Assembly: GCF_003014755.1 (NCBI RefSeq)
Contig: NZ_PYAW01000006.1
Coordinates: forward strand, 124,001 to 188,000
Length of the DNA stretch: 64,000 bases
Origin: Chitinophaga niastensis
GTDB lineage: Bacteria; Bacteroidota; Bacteroidia; Chitinophagales; Chitinophagaceae
Direction: 5' to 3'
Part shown: piece after piece, positions 42,198 to 50,986 of the stretch
How positions within the stretch are numbered: position 1 is the stretch's first letter
How the letters are laid out: every line of letters begins with the position of its first letter
Made by a program: the position numbers and the translations under genes
The notes under the pieces: generated by a model
What the model saw: the letters and a program-made list of their open reading frames with translations, nothing else
Database searches by the model: none
Told to the model about the DNA's origin: nothing

Positions 42198-42764
42198 CTA
42201 TACCGGCAGGTATTTATTGAGTACTTTCCCATTTTTGTAAGAGGTTGAACTATCTAATTTCAGCAATTTTTTCTCCTTAAAAATTGAAAGTCCGTTCACG
42301 ATTGCAACCGGGTTCCTGAAAATAAAATATTCATCAATGAGGTTCTGGCTGATCAGCGAACTTACAAAATTGGCACCGCCATAAACAATAATATCCTTGC
42401 CCGGTTCTTTTTTCAGCGCCTGTACCGCAGCAGCCAGGTCTCCGTTTTCCACTTCTAAGTTCCTGCCGTTGATGGCTGTTTGTGTGCGGCTGAAAACAAT
42501 CTTGCGCATATTTACCATTCGTTGCGCCAAAGATTGTTCCAGGCTGTCGGGCTGGTTGTCGACCACATTTTCCCAGTGATCGATGAATTCCCGGGTCATT
42601 TTGCGTCCCAGCAAAATGGTATCGCAGCTGTCGGCCAGCTCAAGTACTTGCCGGGCAACAGATTCATCCCGTTTACCGGGCATCCACATCCAGTCCAGCT
42701 GGCCATCCGGCCCGGCCACAAAACCATCAATGGTCATTTGTACCTGTAGTTTTAATTTTCGCAT
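42198..42764 (-). CDS. RibD C-terminal / dihydrofolate-reductase-like protein
   Basis: A 188-aa protein of the DHFR-like fold (RibD_C family): LKLQVQMTIDGFVAGPDGQ at the start, TILLGRKMTREFIDHW (~50-65), IIVYGGANFVSSLISQNLID (~135-154). It would use NADPH; the substrate is unknown. It stands alone and ends 179 bases from the terminator after the hydrolase. A second, broken member is at 54072. Confidence 0.85.
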   Translation of the reverse strand: MRKLKLQVQMTIDGFVAGPDGQLDWMWMPGKRDESVARQVLELADSCDTILLGRKMTREFIDHWENVVDNQPDSLEQSLAQRMVNMRKIVFSRTQTAINGRNLEVENGDLAAAVQALKKEPGKDIIVYGGANFVSSLISQNLIDEYFIFRNPVAIVNGLSIFKEKKLLKLDSSTSYKNGKVLNKYLPV

Positions 42765-42792
42765 AGAAATCTTTTTTCAAAAGTGATTGTTT

Positions 42793-42838
42793 AAACGCCT
42801 TCAAGTCGTTTGATTTGAAGGCGTTTTTGTGTTCAATA
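42793..42838 (+). terminator. Orphan terminator-like hairpin
   Basis: AAACGCCTTCAA (42793-42804) pairs with TTGAAGGCG (42825-42833), followed by TTTTT. Its direction is plus, but the only gene on its left is on the minus strand, so the gene it once served is gone or it protects the downstream promoter. Confidence 0.65.
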
Positions 42839-43234
42839 ATTTTCAAGATCAATTGTCTTATTTGAAGACAACTCCGATGCAATAGCGAAATGGTTTGCTA
42901 TCAGGTTAGCGGTTGAACAAAGTTAATACGGACGGATTTCTCATATCAGGGGTATTTGCGCCAATATGAAGGTTTTTTGCGACTATTTGCATGTATGCAA
43001 AGCGAGAATAAACATAATCGGACGGGATTATCTTAAGGTATTTTCATTTTTGCGCGGGGTAATCAAATGGCTGAAATCTGAATGATATACTTCCATCAGT
43101 GTTCTTCCATCCGCCATAAATATATTTTATTCCTGCCTTCAATTTGACTTCACTATCTGATGGCAAGCTCGTAGCAGGTGGTTTTCTGTTCACAAGAGAA
43201 GTATTCACCTTAAATCCCGGCGTACACTACTGAT
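42839..43234. other. Non-coding spacer
   Basis: About 400 bases in which I see no credible ORF, RNA or repeat. It holds short words such as TTTGCGCGGGG but no recognised element. Confidence 0.4.
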
Positions 43235-43252
43235 AGTTGTTAAATAACAACT
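43235..43252. promoter_or_regulatory. Palindrome, possible operator of the XRE regulator
   Basis: AGTTGTTA-AA-TAACAACT is an 8-bp perfect inverted repeat. Just downstream AACAACTGTAAGTAG and ACAACTATAAGTT form a direct repeat. These sit 40-60 bases before the -33 box of the XRE-pentapeptide gene. Confidence 0.5.
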
Positions 43253-43290
43253 GTAAGTAGCGTAAATACAACTATAAGTTTTGGCATTTT

Positions 43291-43322
43291 TTTGATTCTG
43301 GAAATACATCCGAATACCTTTG
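43291..43322 (+). promoter_or_regulatory. Bacteroidota-type promoter of the XRE/DrrAB operon
   Basis: TTTG at 43291 and TACCTTTG at 43315-43322 with ~20-base spacing. The start codon is 35 bases downstream. Confidence 0.65.
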
Positions 43323-43356
43323 TAGTGTCGAAAAAATAAATAAAAAGACAGTATTT

Positions 43357-44277
43357 ATGTTAAACACTAATAATATGATTGGTAATAAAATTGCCGAAGC
43401 ACGAAAGAAAATAAATATTTCTCAAGCCGAGCTTGCTCAGCGTCTATTCATCAGTTCTCAGGCAGTCGGAAAGTGGGAGCGCGGAGAATCAATGCCGGAC
43501 ATCACTACTTTTAACCGTCTCGCGGAAATTCTGGGTGTTGACCTTAACTATTTTTCAGAAAGCTTCCAATCTAAGACCACTGAGGTGGCGCCCGTTGAGC
43601 TCTTGGTTAAACGATCCGCTGAATTGCCATCCGGAAAGCAGGAGAAAAAGCTTAGCTGGGATATGTCAAACGGAAACTGGGTGGACGCTGACTTTTCCGG
43701 ATTGAAAAATCTGCATGAAAAATTCGGCTCCTCCAACATGCAGCGCTGCAAGTTTATCGGTTCAGAATTGTCGGGACTTCTTCTAAAAAGCAATAATGTT
43801 GATAGCTGTGACTTCTCAGGTTCCGACATCAGCAGCAGCCACATTCAGAATTCCAGCTTAGTCAACAATATATTTAAAAACAGTTCCCTGAGAGAAGCCG
43901 AATTTTCAGGAAGCCATATCAAAGGCTGCGATTTTTCTGATGCCGATTTTACCGGAGCGGTGTTTAAATCTTGTGCCTTCGAGAAAAACACAGTGGCAAA
44001 TGCAGTGTGGAATCGCACCTCTTTTATTGGTACAGCGATTGCCGATATGGTCTTCGATGGTACATTGGAAGACTGCTATTTTGAAAACAGCGCATTTACC
44101 AGGGTGACATTCCAGCATGCAACGCTTATTAATACTTTCTTTAAGTGTAATACTTTCTTTAAAAAGAAGAGTTTGAAAGGGCTTCGGTTTATAGACTGTC
44201 AGGCAGATCGGTTGACCTACGAGTTCCTGAAAAGCGGGAAAGCGGATTTAACTGGTATCACATTGTTAACAGCATAA
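43357..44277 (+). CDS. XRE regulator fused to pentapeptide-like repeats
   Basis: A 306-aa protein. The XRE helix-turn-helix is at residues ~8-65 (IAEARKKINISQAELAQRL, SSQAVGKWERGESMPD). From ~105 to 285 runs a quadrilateral beta-helix of pentapeptide-like repeats (FSGSDI, AEFSGSHIKG, CDFSDADFTGAVF, AFEKNTVANA). Such an HTH-pentapeptide fusion is known beside ABC exporters in Firmicutes. It lies 12 bases upstream of the exporter ATPase gene, so it probably regulates the operon, perhaps by sensing a DNA-targeting drug; that last point is conjecture. Confidence 0.85.
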   Translation: MLNTNNMIGNKIAEARKKINISQAELAQRLFISSQAVGKWERGESMPDITTFNRLAEILGVDLNYFSESFQSKTTEVAPVELLVKRSAELPSGKQEKKLSWDMSNGNWVDADFSGLKNLHEKFGSSNMQRCKFIGSELSGLLLKSNNVDSCDFSGSDISSSHIQNSSLVNNIFKNSSLREAEFSGSHIKGCDFSDADFTGAVFKSCAFEKNTVANAVWNRTSFIGTAIADMVFDGTLEDCYFENSAFTRVTFQHATLINTFFKCNTFFKKKSLKGLRFIDCQADRLTYEFLKSGKADLTGITLLTA

Positions 44278-44289
44278 AAGAGGAAATGA

Positions 44290-45063
44290 ATGATGTCGCA
44301 AAATGAAATCGCCATCTCGGCGCAAGGGTTGAAAAAATCCTATAAAAACATCCCCGTGTTAGAAGGAGTAGATTTTGAAGTGAAAACAGGCAGTATTTTC
44401 GCCCTGCTTGGCTCCAATGGTGCAGGCAAGACAACGATTGTCAAAATCCTCGCCACGCTGCTGAAACAAGACAGCGGAAACGTTACTGTAAACGGATTCG
44501 ACGTTGCGTCAAAACCCGGCAATGTGCGGCAGTCGATCAGCCTGACCGGACAATTTGCCGCCGTGGACGAGATTTTGACCGGGCGTGAAAATCTCATCAT
44601 GATCGCTAAGCTGCGGCACCTGAAAAATCCGCATCCCGTTGCGGACGATTTGCTGAAACGCTTCGGTTTGACCGATGCCGCCGACCGCAGGGCATCGACT
44701 TATTCGGGAGGTATGCGCCGTAGGCTCGACATCGCCATGAGCCTTGTGGGAAAACCGCCCCTCATTTTCCTCGATGAGCCGACCACCGGGCTTGACCCCG
44801 AGGGACGTATGGAGGTTTGGAAGATTGTCAAAGAGCTTGCTGGTAGCGGCACGACGGTATTCCTGACCACCCAGTATCTGGACGAAGCTGAGCAACTCGC
44901 CGATAGAATTGCTATTCTTCATAAGGGTAAGATTATCGTGAGCGGCACGCTTGCGGAGTTGAAAAAGCTGTTCCCGCCCGCAAAAGTAGAATATATTGAA
45001 AAACAGCCGACACTGGAGGAGATATTTCTTGCCATCATCGGTAAAAAAAAGGAGGAAAATTAA
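44290..45063 (+). CDS. ABC exporter ATPase, DrrA type
   Basis: A 257-aa ATP-binding subunit. Walker A GSNGAGKTT (~37-45), Q-loop LTGQFAAVDE, signature YSGGMRRRLDIAMSL (~138-152), Walker B LIFLDEPTTGLDP. The short C-terminal extension (FPPAKVEYIEKQPTLEEIF) is typical of daunorubicin-resistance DrrA-type proteins. Its stop is immediately followed by the permease start, with a strong Shine-Dalgarno inside its last codons. It would power efflux of a hydrophobic drug. Confidence 0.92.
   Translation: MMSQNEIAISAQGLKKSYKNIPVLEGVDFEVKTGSIFALLGSNGAGKTTIVKILATLLKQDSGNVTVNGFDVASKPGNVRQSISLTGQFAAVDEILTGRENLIMIAKLRHLKNPHPVADDLLKRFGLTDAADRRASTYSGGMRRRLDIAMSLVGKPPLIFLDEPTTGLDPEGRMEVWKIVKELAGSGTTVFLTTQYLDEAEQLADRIAILHKGKIIVSGTLAELKKLFPPAKVEYIEKQPTLEEIFLAIIGKKKEEN
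45049..45055 (+). promoter_or_regulatory. Strong Shine-Dalgarno (AAGGAGG)
   Basis: A near-consensus anti-16S site nine bases before the permease ATG. Such sites are rare in Bacteroidota genes and point to a donor such as a Firmicute. Confidence 0.75.
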
Positions 45064-45831
45064 ATGGAAACGATAAAGAACTATTTTTTCAGGGATATGG
45101 GTGTTATGCTTGGACGTTCCATGCGCCATATTCTTCGCAGCATGGACACCATCATCACGGTTACCATCATGCCGATTATGTTTATGCTTTTGTTCGTTTA
45201 TGTGTTCGGCGGAGCCATTAAAACCGGAACGGACAATTATGTGAACTACCTGCTACCAGGCATTCTGCTGATTGCCATTGCAACTGGTATATCTTATACG
45301 GCTTACCGCCTGTTTATTGATATGCAACGGGGCATATTAGAGCGATTCCACTCCATGCCCATTGCACGTTCCACTGTACTGTGGGGCCACGTGCTGACCT
45401 CACTGGTATCCAACGCCATTTCTGTTGTTGTAATCATTCTTGTAGCGCTCATGATGGGCTTTCGCTCGTCGGCGGGGGTACTGTCATGGCTTGCTGTAGC
45501 TGGCATACTCGCGTTGTTTACGCTGGCCCTGACCTGGATCGCAGTGATTGCCGGACTGTCTGCAAAATCTGTGGACGGTGCAAGCGCCTTTTCCTATCCC
45601 ATTATCTTCCTGCCATTTATTAGCTCGGCGTTTGTGCCTACCCAATCCATGCCGGGGCCTGTTCGCGCCTTTGCCGAACATCAGCCTGTGACCTCAATAG
45701 TGGAGACCATCCGCGCGCTACTTTCAAACCAGCCGGTAGGCAATGAAATATGGGTGGCTATTGCCTGGTGCGTCGGAATTATGCTCGTGGCTTACATCTT
45801 TGCGATGAGAGCGTATCAAAAACGGGTGTAA
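45064..45831 (+). CDS. ABC-2 type exporter permease, DrrB type
   Basis: A 255-aa inner-membrane protein with six hydrophobic segments, starting MRHILRSMDTIITVTIMPIM (~20-40), and the ABC-2 signature near FLPFISSAFVPTQSMPG (~180-196), followed by the characteristic HQPVTSIVETIRALL. It forms the membrane part of the exporter with the ATPase just upstream. Confidence 0.9.
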   Translation: METIKNYFFRDMGVMLGRSMRHILRSMDTIITVTIMPIMFMLLFVYVFGGAIKTGTDNYVNYLLPGILLIAIATGISYTAYRLFIDMQRGILERFHSMPIARSTVLWGHVLTSLVSNAISVVVIILVALMMGFRSSAGVLSWLAVAGILALFTLALTWIAVIAGLSAKSVDGASAFSYPIIFLPFISSAFVPTQSMPGPVRAFAEHQPVTSIVETIRALLSNQPVGNEIWVAIAWCVGIMLVAYIFAMRAYQKRV

Positions 45832-45914
45832 GAGATTGTTTTTGCGGAGGTGATACAAAACGTTAACCAAACTCCAAAGTTAATACAGACCTAAAAGAAA
45901 TTTAACTACAAAAA

Positions 45915-47237
45915 ATGAAAACAGTTATCCTATTACTGTTGCTGGCTCTCCATGTCCGGATAGCAGCCGGGCAATCTATGTCTGAAAGTAACAATAGCCA
46001 GCCATGGACGGTCGGGAAATGCCTGGAATACACAACCACGCATAATCACGACCTCCTGGCAAAAAACGAGTCGCTGCAGGCAGCCACACAAAGCAGCAAA
46101 GCCGCGGCTTCCAGCCTGGCACCCTCCTTCACCGTGAAAGCGGAAATAGATCATTACTGGAAAATTCCGGTGCAGATCTTTCCCGGACAATTACTGAATC
46201 AACCCGCAGGCACTTTCATTCCGGTAAGAATGGGTACTCCCTGGATGGGCAACTATGGCGTGGATGCAGACCTTCCCCTCGTAGATGTACAAACCTGGCA
46301 GCAGATTAAACTGGCCCGGCTACAACAACAGGCGGAAAAAAACGAATATTACTCCCTGCTGCAAACATTACTAAAAAACACGCGCATCGCTTATTACAGC
46401 GTACAACAACAGCAGGAATATGTGGCCGTTACTGCCAAACTATACGGGAACTACCAGCATATCCATCAGCTCATCACCCTCCAGTTCGAAAAAGGACTCG
46501 CCGATAAAATAACGCTCAATCAATCCGCTACCCTGCTGAAAAACCGCGAAATAGACGCTGTTAAAGCGGCTACCGCTTTACAACAGGGTTACCTGGACCT
46601 GAAATTCTGGATGGGGTATCCACTGGAAGATTCCCTGCCGCTGGCGCCCACAGGGGACTTACCGGCACTCACTGTTACCGGTTTCAATAACGTACTCCTG
46701 CCCGGCTATGAGGCAGAACAATCAAAAGTAACACTCGCCAAACAGCAATACCAGACTTCCCGGGCAGAACTATATCCCAGTCTGCATCTGAAAAGTACCT
46801 GGGAACAACTGGGCTTTGGAGAAAAAACTGATTTCATCACCCGCTCTCCCTGGTTCAGCGTAGGTTTCGTGGGGATAAAACTTTCCATGCCCCTATCTCT
46901 CAGTAGGATCGCCTATAAGCCCCGTGCACAGAAAGCCCGCTGGCAAGCCGCTGATCAACAGTTCAAAAGCTACACCGCCGGACAGGAAAAAAAATACCAG
47001 CAGGAAAAAGCAGCACTGGAACAGGCAGCTCAAAACATTCGCCTGCAACAGGACAACATCCGGTTCTCAGAAGAAAACGAAATACTCAGCACGAGAAAAA
47101 TAGATAAAGGCATCATTGATATGATCCAGCTGAAAGAAGTGCAGAAAGACCTGTATGAAGCACAGGAAAAACTGAATGAAGCCAGGATGGACTTCTTCCG
47201 GCATTATACAGAAATTAATTATTTACAAAATAAATAG
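45915..47237 (+). CDS. TolC-family outer-membrane efflux protein
   Basis: A 440-aa outer-membrane channel subunit with a signal peptide at 1-~19 (HVRIAAGQ). It has the TolC plan: two long helical hairpins rich in Gln/Ala (KLARLQQQAEKNEYYSLLQT; QEKAALEQAAQNIRLQQDNI) and two beta segments. It is the first gene of a four-gene exporter operon with gaps of 2-6 bases. It forms a trimeric duct to the outside. Confidence 0.9.
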   Translation: MKTVILLLLLALHVRIAAGQSMSESNNSQPWTVGKCLEYTTTHNHDLLAKNESLQAATQSSKAAASSLAPSFTVKAEIDHYWKIPVQIFPGQLLNQPAGTFIPVRMGTPWMGNYGVDADLPLVDVQTWQQIKLARLQQQAEKNEYYSLLQTLLKNTRIAYYSVQQQQEYVAVTAKLYGNYQHIHQLITLQFEKGLADKITLNQSATLLKNREIDAVKAATALQQGYLDLKFWMGYPLEDSLPLAPTGDLPALTVTGFNNVLLPGYEAEQSKVTLAKQQYQTSRAELYPSLHLKSTWEQLGFGEKTDFITRSPWFSVGFVGIKLSMPLSLSRIAYKPRAQKARWQAADQQFKSYTAGQEKKYQQEKAALEQAAQNIRLQQDNIRFSEENEILSTRKIDKGIIDMIQLKEVQKDLYEAQEKLNEARMDFFRHYTEINYLQNK

Positions 47238-47243
47238 CCCTGC

Positions 47244-48335
47244 ATGAAAAAGCTTTTAATCATAGCAACAATAACTACGCTGGCTATTGCCTGCAAGCAA
47301 AAAAATATTACCTGGACCGTACAACCACGCACCATGACCGAGGCCGTATATGCCTCCGGTGCAGTGATGCCACAATCCTACTATTTCCTGAAATCAAACA
47401 GCACAGATCTTCTGCTGCAAATGAATGTAAAGGAAGGCGACTCCGTAAGCAGGAATCAGGTATTAGCCGTTCTGGGTACGCCCAGCCAGCTTACACAACT
47501 GGATATCCTCCACAGCCAGGTAGCACTGGCCGGCAAAAATGCGGGCGATGGCTCTGCTACCCTGCGTGAACTGCAAGACAGGATTGAACAGGCCAAACAA
47601 AAATATGACGTCGATGCAGGGAATGCCACCCGGTATACCGATCTGGCAAAAGACAAAGCCGTTTCTGAAAAAGACGCAGAGCAAAAAAGACTCGATGCAG
47701 CTAATAGTCTCACTGCTTACAAATCCTTACAACAACAATACCTCGCACAACAAAATGAACTCACCAGCCAGCTGCTGCAAAGCCGCCAGCAATACGCTGC
47801 CACCAGCCAGGTCAGAGAGGGGAAAGTGCTGAGAAGCCCGGTAAACGGCAACATTTTTAAAGTATATCTCAAAGAAGGAGAACTCGCCCAACTCAATGAT
47901 CCGGTGGTCATGATAGGCCAGCCAGGAAAATTTAAACTGGAGATGCTGGTAGATGAACGCGATATCAGCAAAATCAATATCGGCCAGAAAGTATACTTTG
48001 AAACAGATGTATATGCCGGCAAACAATTCACCGCTGCTATCAACAAAATTGTACCGCTGCTACAAAAAGAAAGCAGGAGCTTCCAGGTAGAAGCCGCCGT
48101 CACAGACAGCCACACCTTTTATCCACAGTCTTCCGTAGAAGCCAATATCATTATCCGCGAAAATGTAAGCGCCCTGATGATCCCTTCCGACTTTCTGCTG
48201 AAAGGCGATAGTGTATACCTGCAGCAAGGCAGGGAGCTGCAGAAAACAAGCATCGTTAGCGGCGCCAAAAATGGCAACTGGATTGAAGTAAAATCCGGTT
48301 TACATGCCGGAGATATTATCGCTAAAAAAGAGTAG
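47244..48335 (+). CDS. Periplasmic adaptor, MacA/HlyD type lipoprotein
   Basis: A 363-aa membrane-fusion protein. The lipobox LAIAC at residues ~13-17 anchors it. Biotinyl-lipoyl halves flank a coiled-coil hairpin at ~95-190 (LRELQDRIEQAKQKYD, LQQQYLAQQNELTSQLLQS); KVLRSPVNGNIFKVYLKEGE is the second lipoyl half, followed by beta-barrel and membrane-proximal domains. It bridges the TolC-like channel and the MacB-like permease. Confidence 0.88.
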   Translation: MKKLLIIATITTLAIACKQKNITWTVQPRTMTEAVYASGAVMPQSYYFLKSNSTDLLLQMNVKEGDSVSRNQVLAVLGTPSQLTQLDILHSQVALAGKNAGDGSATLRELQDRIEQAKQKYDVDAGNATRYTDLAKDKAVSEKDAEQKRLDAANSLTAYKSLQQQYLAQQNELTSQLLQSRQQYAATSQVREGKVLRSPVNGNIFKVYLKEGELAQLNDPVVMIGQPGKFKLEMLVDERDISKINIGQKVYFETDVYAGKQFTAAINKIVPLLQKESRSFQVEAAVTDSHTFYPQSSVEANIIIRENVSALMIPSDFLLKGDSVYLQQGRELQKTSIVSGAKNGNWIEVKSGLHAGDIIAKKE

Positions 48336-48337
48336 CT

Positions 48338-49600
48338 ATGAAAATATTCACCAACATACAACTGGCGGCAACTATTGCATTAACACATATGCGCTCCCGC
48401 CTCAAACAAACCATCATCGCCACCGTAGGGGTTATCTTCGGCATTACCATGTTTGTTTTTATGGTGAGCATGATCCAGGGCATCAACGATTTCCTGAGAA
48501 ATATTGCCTTCGAACAATCGCCCCACCTGCGGTTGTACAACGAAATACAAGCCGCCTCCGGTACCATACTGGACAAAGTAAAATCACAGGCCATCAACAT
48601 CGTGGACCACAGCAAACCCAAAAATGTTTCACTCGCCCTCAAAGACGGTAAACAGGTGATTCAGTTGCTACAGGATGATCCACGTGTGCTGGCCGTTTCC
48701 GGCTCCATCAAAGCCCAAGTATTTTACCGGCTTGGATCCAGTACGATCAACGGCACCATTAACGGGATTGTATTTGAAAATGAAAATGCCCTGTTTAATC
48801 TTCAGGCCAAACTGTTAGAAGGCAGTTTCCATGAACTGGCCACTACGCCCAATAGTATTGTAATGGGTGTTAATCTTGCTAAAAGATTGAATGTCAAAAC
48901 AGGTGATCAACTGCTACTCACCACCGAAAAAGGCAACAACTTTTATGTCACCGTAGCGGGCATTTTCAAAACCGGTATGTCGGACATCGATAAACAAGAA
49001 AGCTATGCCAGTCTCAATACCGTACAGCGTTTCATGGAAGTACCCGCCGCGCATATCACGGACATTAAAATCAAATTGCATGATATGGAGCAGGCGCCGG
49101 CCTTCTGCCAGGAACTGCAAACGAAATACGGATTTCAGGGGTCAGACTGGAGACAGGACAACGCCACTATCGTCGACGGAGATTCGTTCCGCAACTTTAT
49201 GGTATATGGCGTTTCCATCACCATCTTGCTGGTAGCCGGTTTTGGCACCTTCAATATCCTCACGATGATGATCTATGAGAAGATGAAAGATATTGCCATC
49301 CTCAAAGCCATGGGTTTTTCCAATGGAGATATCCGCCGGATTTTTCTGATACAGGCAATTATTATCGGCACCATCGGCGCATTGCTGGGACTTGTATTCG
49401 GCTTTCTGGCAACTTATGGCATCTCACAAATGCCCTATAAAAGTGATGTGATGATCACTATGGATCATTTCCCTGTCAACTATTCTATCGTTTACTATAT
49501 TAGCGGTTTTTCTTTCGGAATCATCACCACCACACTCGCCGGCTACCTGCCCTCCCGCAAAGCATCCCGCCTGGATCCAATCACCATTTTAAGAGGCTAA
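48338..49600 (+). CDS. MacB/LolCE-type ABC transporter permease
   Basis: A 420-aa permease with one N-terminal helix (IATVGVIFGITMFVFMVSMI, ~28-47), a large periplasmic MacB_PCD domain (~50-270) and three C-terminal helices of the FtsX fold (VSITILLVAGFGTFNILTMM; IIIGTIGALLGLVFGFLA; YYISGFSFGIITTTLAGYLP). It ends SRLDPITILRG, the usual ending of this family. It is coupled mechanically to the ATPase downstream. Confidence 0.9.
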   Translation: MKIFTNIQLAATIALTHMRSRLKQTIIATVGVIFGITMFVFMVSMIQGINDFLRNIAFEQSPHLRLYNEIQAASGTILDKVKSQAINIVDHSKPKNVSLALKDGKQVIQLLQDDPRVLAVSGSIKAQVFYRLGSSTINGTINGIVFENENALFNLQAKLLEGSFHELATTPNSIVMGVNLAKRLNVKTGDQLLLTTEKGNNFYVTVAGIFKTGMSDIDKQESYASLNTVQRFMEVPAAHITDIKIKLHDMEQAPAFCQELQTKYGFQGSDWRQDNATIVDGDSFRNFMVYGVSITILLVAGFGTFNILTMMIYEKMKDIAILKAMGFSNGDIRRIFLIQAIIIGTIGALLGLVFGFLATYGISQMPYKSDVMITMDHFPVNYSIVYYISGFSFGIITTTLAGYLPSRKASRLDPITILRG

Positions 49601-49603
49601 ATC

Positions 49604-50281
49604 ATGAACCTGATAGAAGTAAGAAATATTAATAAATACTTTCAGCAACCGGCAAAAATGCAGGTACTGAGCGACGTAAGTTTTGATATTGAAAAAGGAA
49701 AACTCATCTCCATCACTGGCAAATCGGGCAGTGGAAAATCTACCTTGCTATACCTGTTATCCACCATGGATACGGATTTCGAAGGTAGTATCCGAATCAA
49801 CCAGGATGAGATGAAAGGAAAAAGCAATCCCTGGCTGGCCGATTTCAGGAACCACCATATCGGCTTTGTATTCCAGTTTCATTACCTGTTGCCCGAATTC
49901 ACCGTACTAAAAAATGTGATGCTCCCGGCGCTTAAACTGGCTAAATACAGCCGGGAAGAAACAGAACATCATGCCATTGATTTGCTGAAGCTGCTGGGCG
50001 TAGAAGACCAGGCCCACAAGCGGGCATCGCTGCTTTCCGGCGGCCAGCAGCAACGGGTAGCCATTGCCCGTGCGCTCATCAATGAACCGCTGATCATTAT
50101 GGGAGATGAACCTACGGGGAATCTCGACAGCTATAATTCAGCCGTAGTATTCGACCTGTTTAAAAAACTGTCGGCAGAAAAAGGACAAACTGTCCTGATG
50201 GTAACGCACGATGAAGATATTGCCGGCAGATCAGATCAGACCATTCACCTGGTGGATGGGAAGATAGATCATGCGAACTAA
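49604..50281 (+). CDS. MacB/LolD-type ABC transporter ATPase
   Basis: A 225-aa ATPase. Walker A GKSGSGKST (~39-47), signature LSGGQQQRVAIARAL (~146-160), Walker B LIIMGDEPTGNLDS (~165-178). It starts three bases after the permease stop. With the three upstream genes it makes a tripartite MacAB-TolC-like pump; the substrate (macrolide, peptide or lipid) is unknown. Confidence 0.92.
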   Translation: MNLIEVRNINKYFQQPAKMQVLSDVSFDIEKGKLISITGKSGSGKSTLLYLLSTMDTDFEGSIRINQDEMKGKSNPWLADFRNHHIGFVFQFHYLLPEFTVLKNVMLPALKLAKYSREETEHHAIDLLKLLGVEDQAHKRASLLSGGQQQRVAIARALINEPLIIMGDEPTGNLDSYNSAVVFDLFKKLSAEKGQTVLMVTHDEDIAGRSDQTIHLVDGKIDHAN

Positions 50282-50336
50282 AATCGTGATATCCAACCAT
50301 TTTCCTGATTTTTGTAAATAGTATCAGGAGAGATGA

Positions 50337-50615
50337 TCACGATAAATGATATCTATGAAAACAATTGATAAATTTCAAGCAGCTGGAAGATTTATCTCCA
50401 GCTGCTTGAAATTCATTTTCGAGTTGCCTTAGCTGACGATCACTGTTATCTTGTTCTGTCATATGCCTTTCGTTATCCTGCACCTGCAGGTGAACAAGAA
50501 AAATCTCCAGCTGCTCATCTTTCAGAATTTCCTTAAAAGTTGTCAGCTCAAAGTCCAATCCCTCCCAGATAGAAAAAGCGTGTTCCTCTGAATAAGCGTC
50601 TTTATCCTCTATCAT
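50337..50615 (-). CDS. Hypothetical acidic protein
   Basis: A 92-aa frame with an acidic, helix-prone sequence (MIEDKDAYSEEHAFSIWEGL, FKEILKDEQLEIF). The last ~25 residues are encoded by the terminator hairpin of the exporter operon, so the true C-terminus may have been lost or the ORF may be spurious. No family recognised. Confidence 0.35.
   Translation of the reverse strand: MIEDKDAYSEEHAFSIWEGLDFELTTFKEILKDEQLEIFLVHLQVQDNERHMTEQDNSDRQLRQLENEFQAAGDKSSSCLKFINCFHRYHLS
50371..50413 (+). terminator. Terminator of the exporter operon
   Basis: A 17-bp perfect inverted repeat (AATTTCAAGCAGCTGGA at 50371-50387 with 50397-50413), nine-base loop, followed by CATTTTC. It lies ~90 bases after the ATPase gene. 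Confidence 0.75.
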
Positions 50616-50661
50616 TGATGGTTAAAATGATAACCTTTAAACTGAGTCCTGTTTTTTCTTT

Positions 50662-50819
50662 TCACCGCTGAAATGCGAAGGCAATTTAAGAAAATCGAAC
50701 AGGCTGTTCTGCCACCAATTTACAAAGATTATATAGGCAGCTCCGCTATCCGTATGCGATGATAAACCGGTCGGCTTCGCTATCCGGTTTCGGAAGTTAA
50801 ATGGATTTTCGCTTGCGGT
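50662..50819. repeat. Decayed copy of the hairpin array
   Basis: The stretch AAACCGGTCGGCTTCGCTATCCGGTTT (50764-50790), with ATAGGCAGCTCCGCTATCCGTAT (50733-50755) and GGCTGTTCTGCCACC before it, aligns in the same order with 18286-18414 at roughly 75% by eye. Several stems are broken by mutation. The first codons of a longer frame of the heme lipoprotein run into it, which argues for the inner start of that gene. Confidence 0.75.
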
Positions 50820-50986
50820 TATTAGTAGTTTTAATCATCGGAAGTAATGAAATTTTATTTTTTTTACTATATATTTATGTATCGTTTTGGAACAAAGCTG
50901 ATGAGCAATCATGTGAATTACCCCATTCTCAAAATAACTTTTTTAATCCCTCTTCACAAATTGATTTAACCAAAATTCTACATGCT

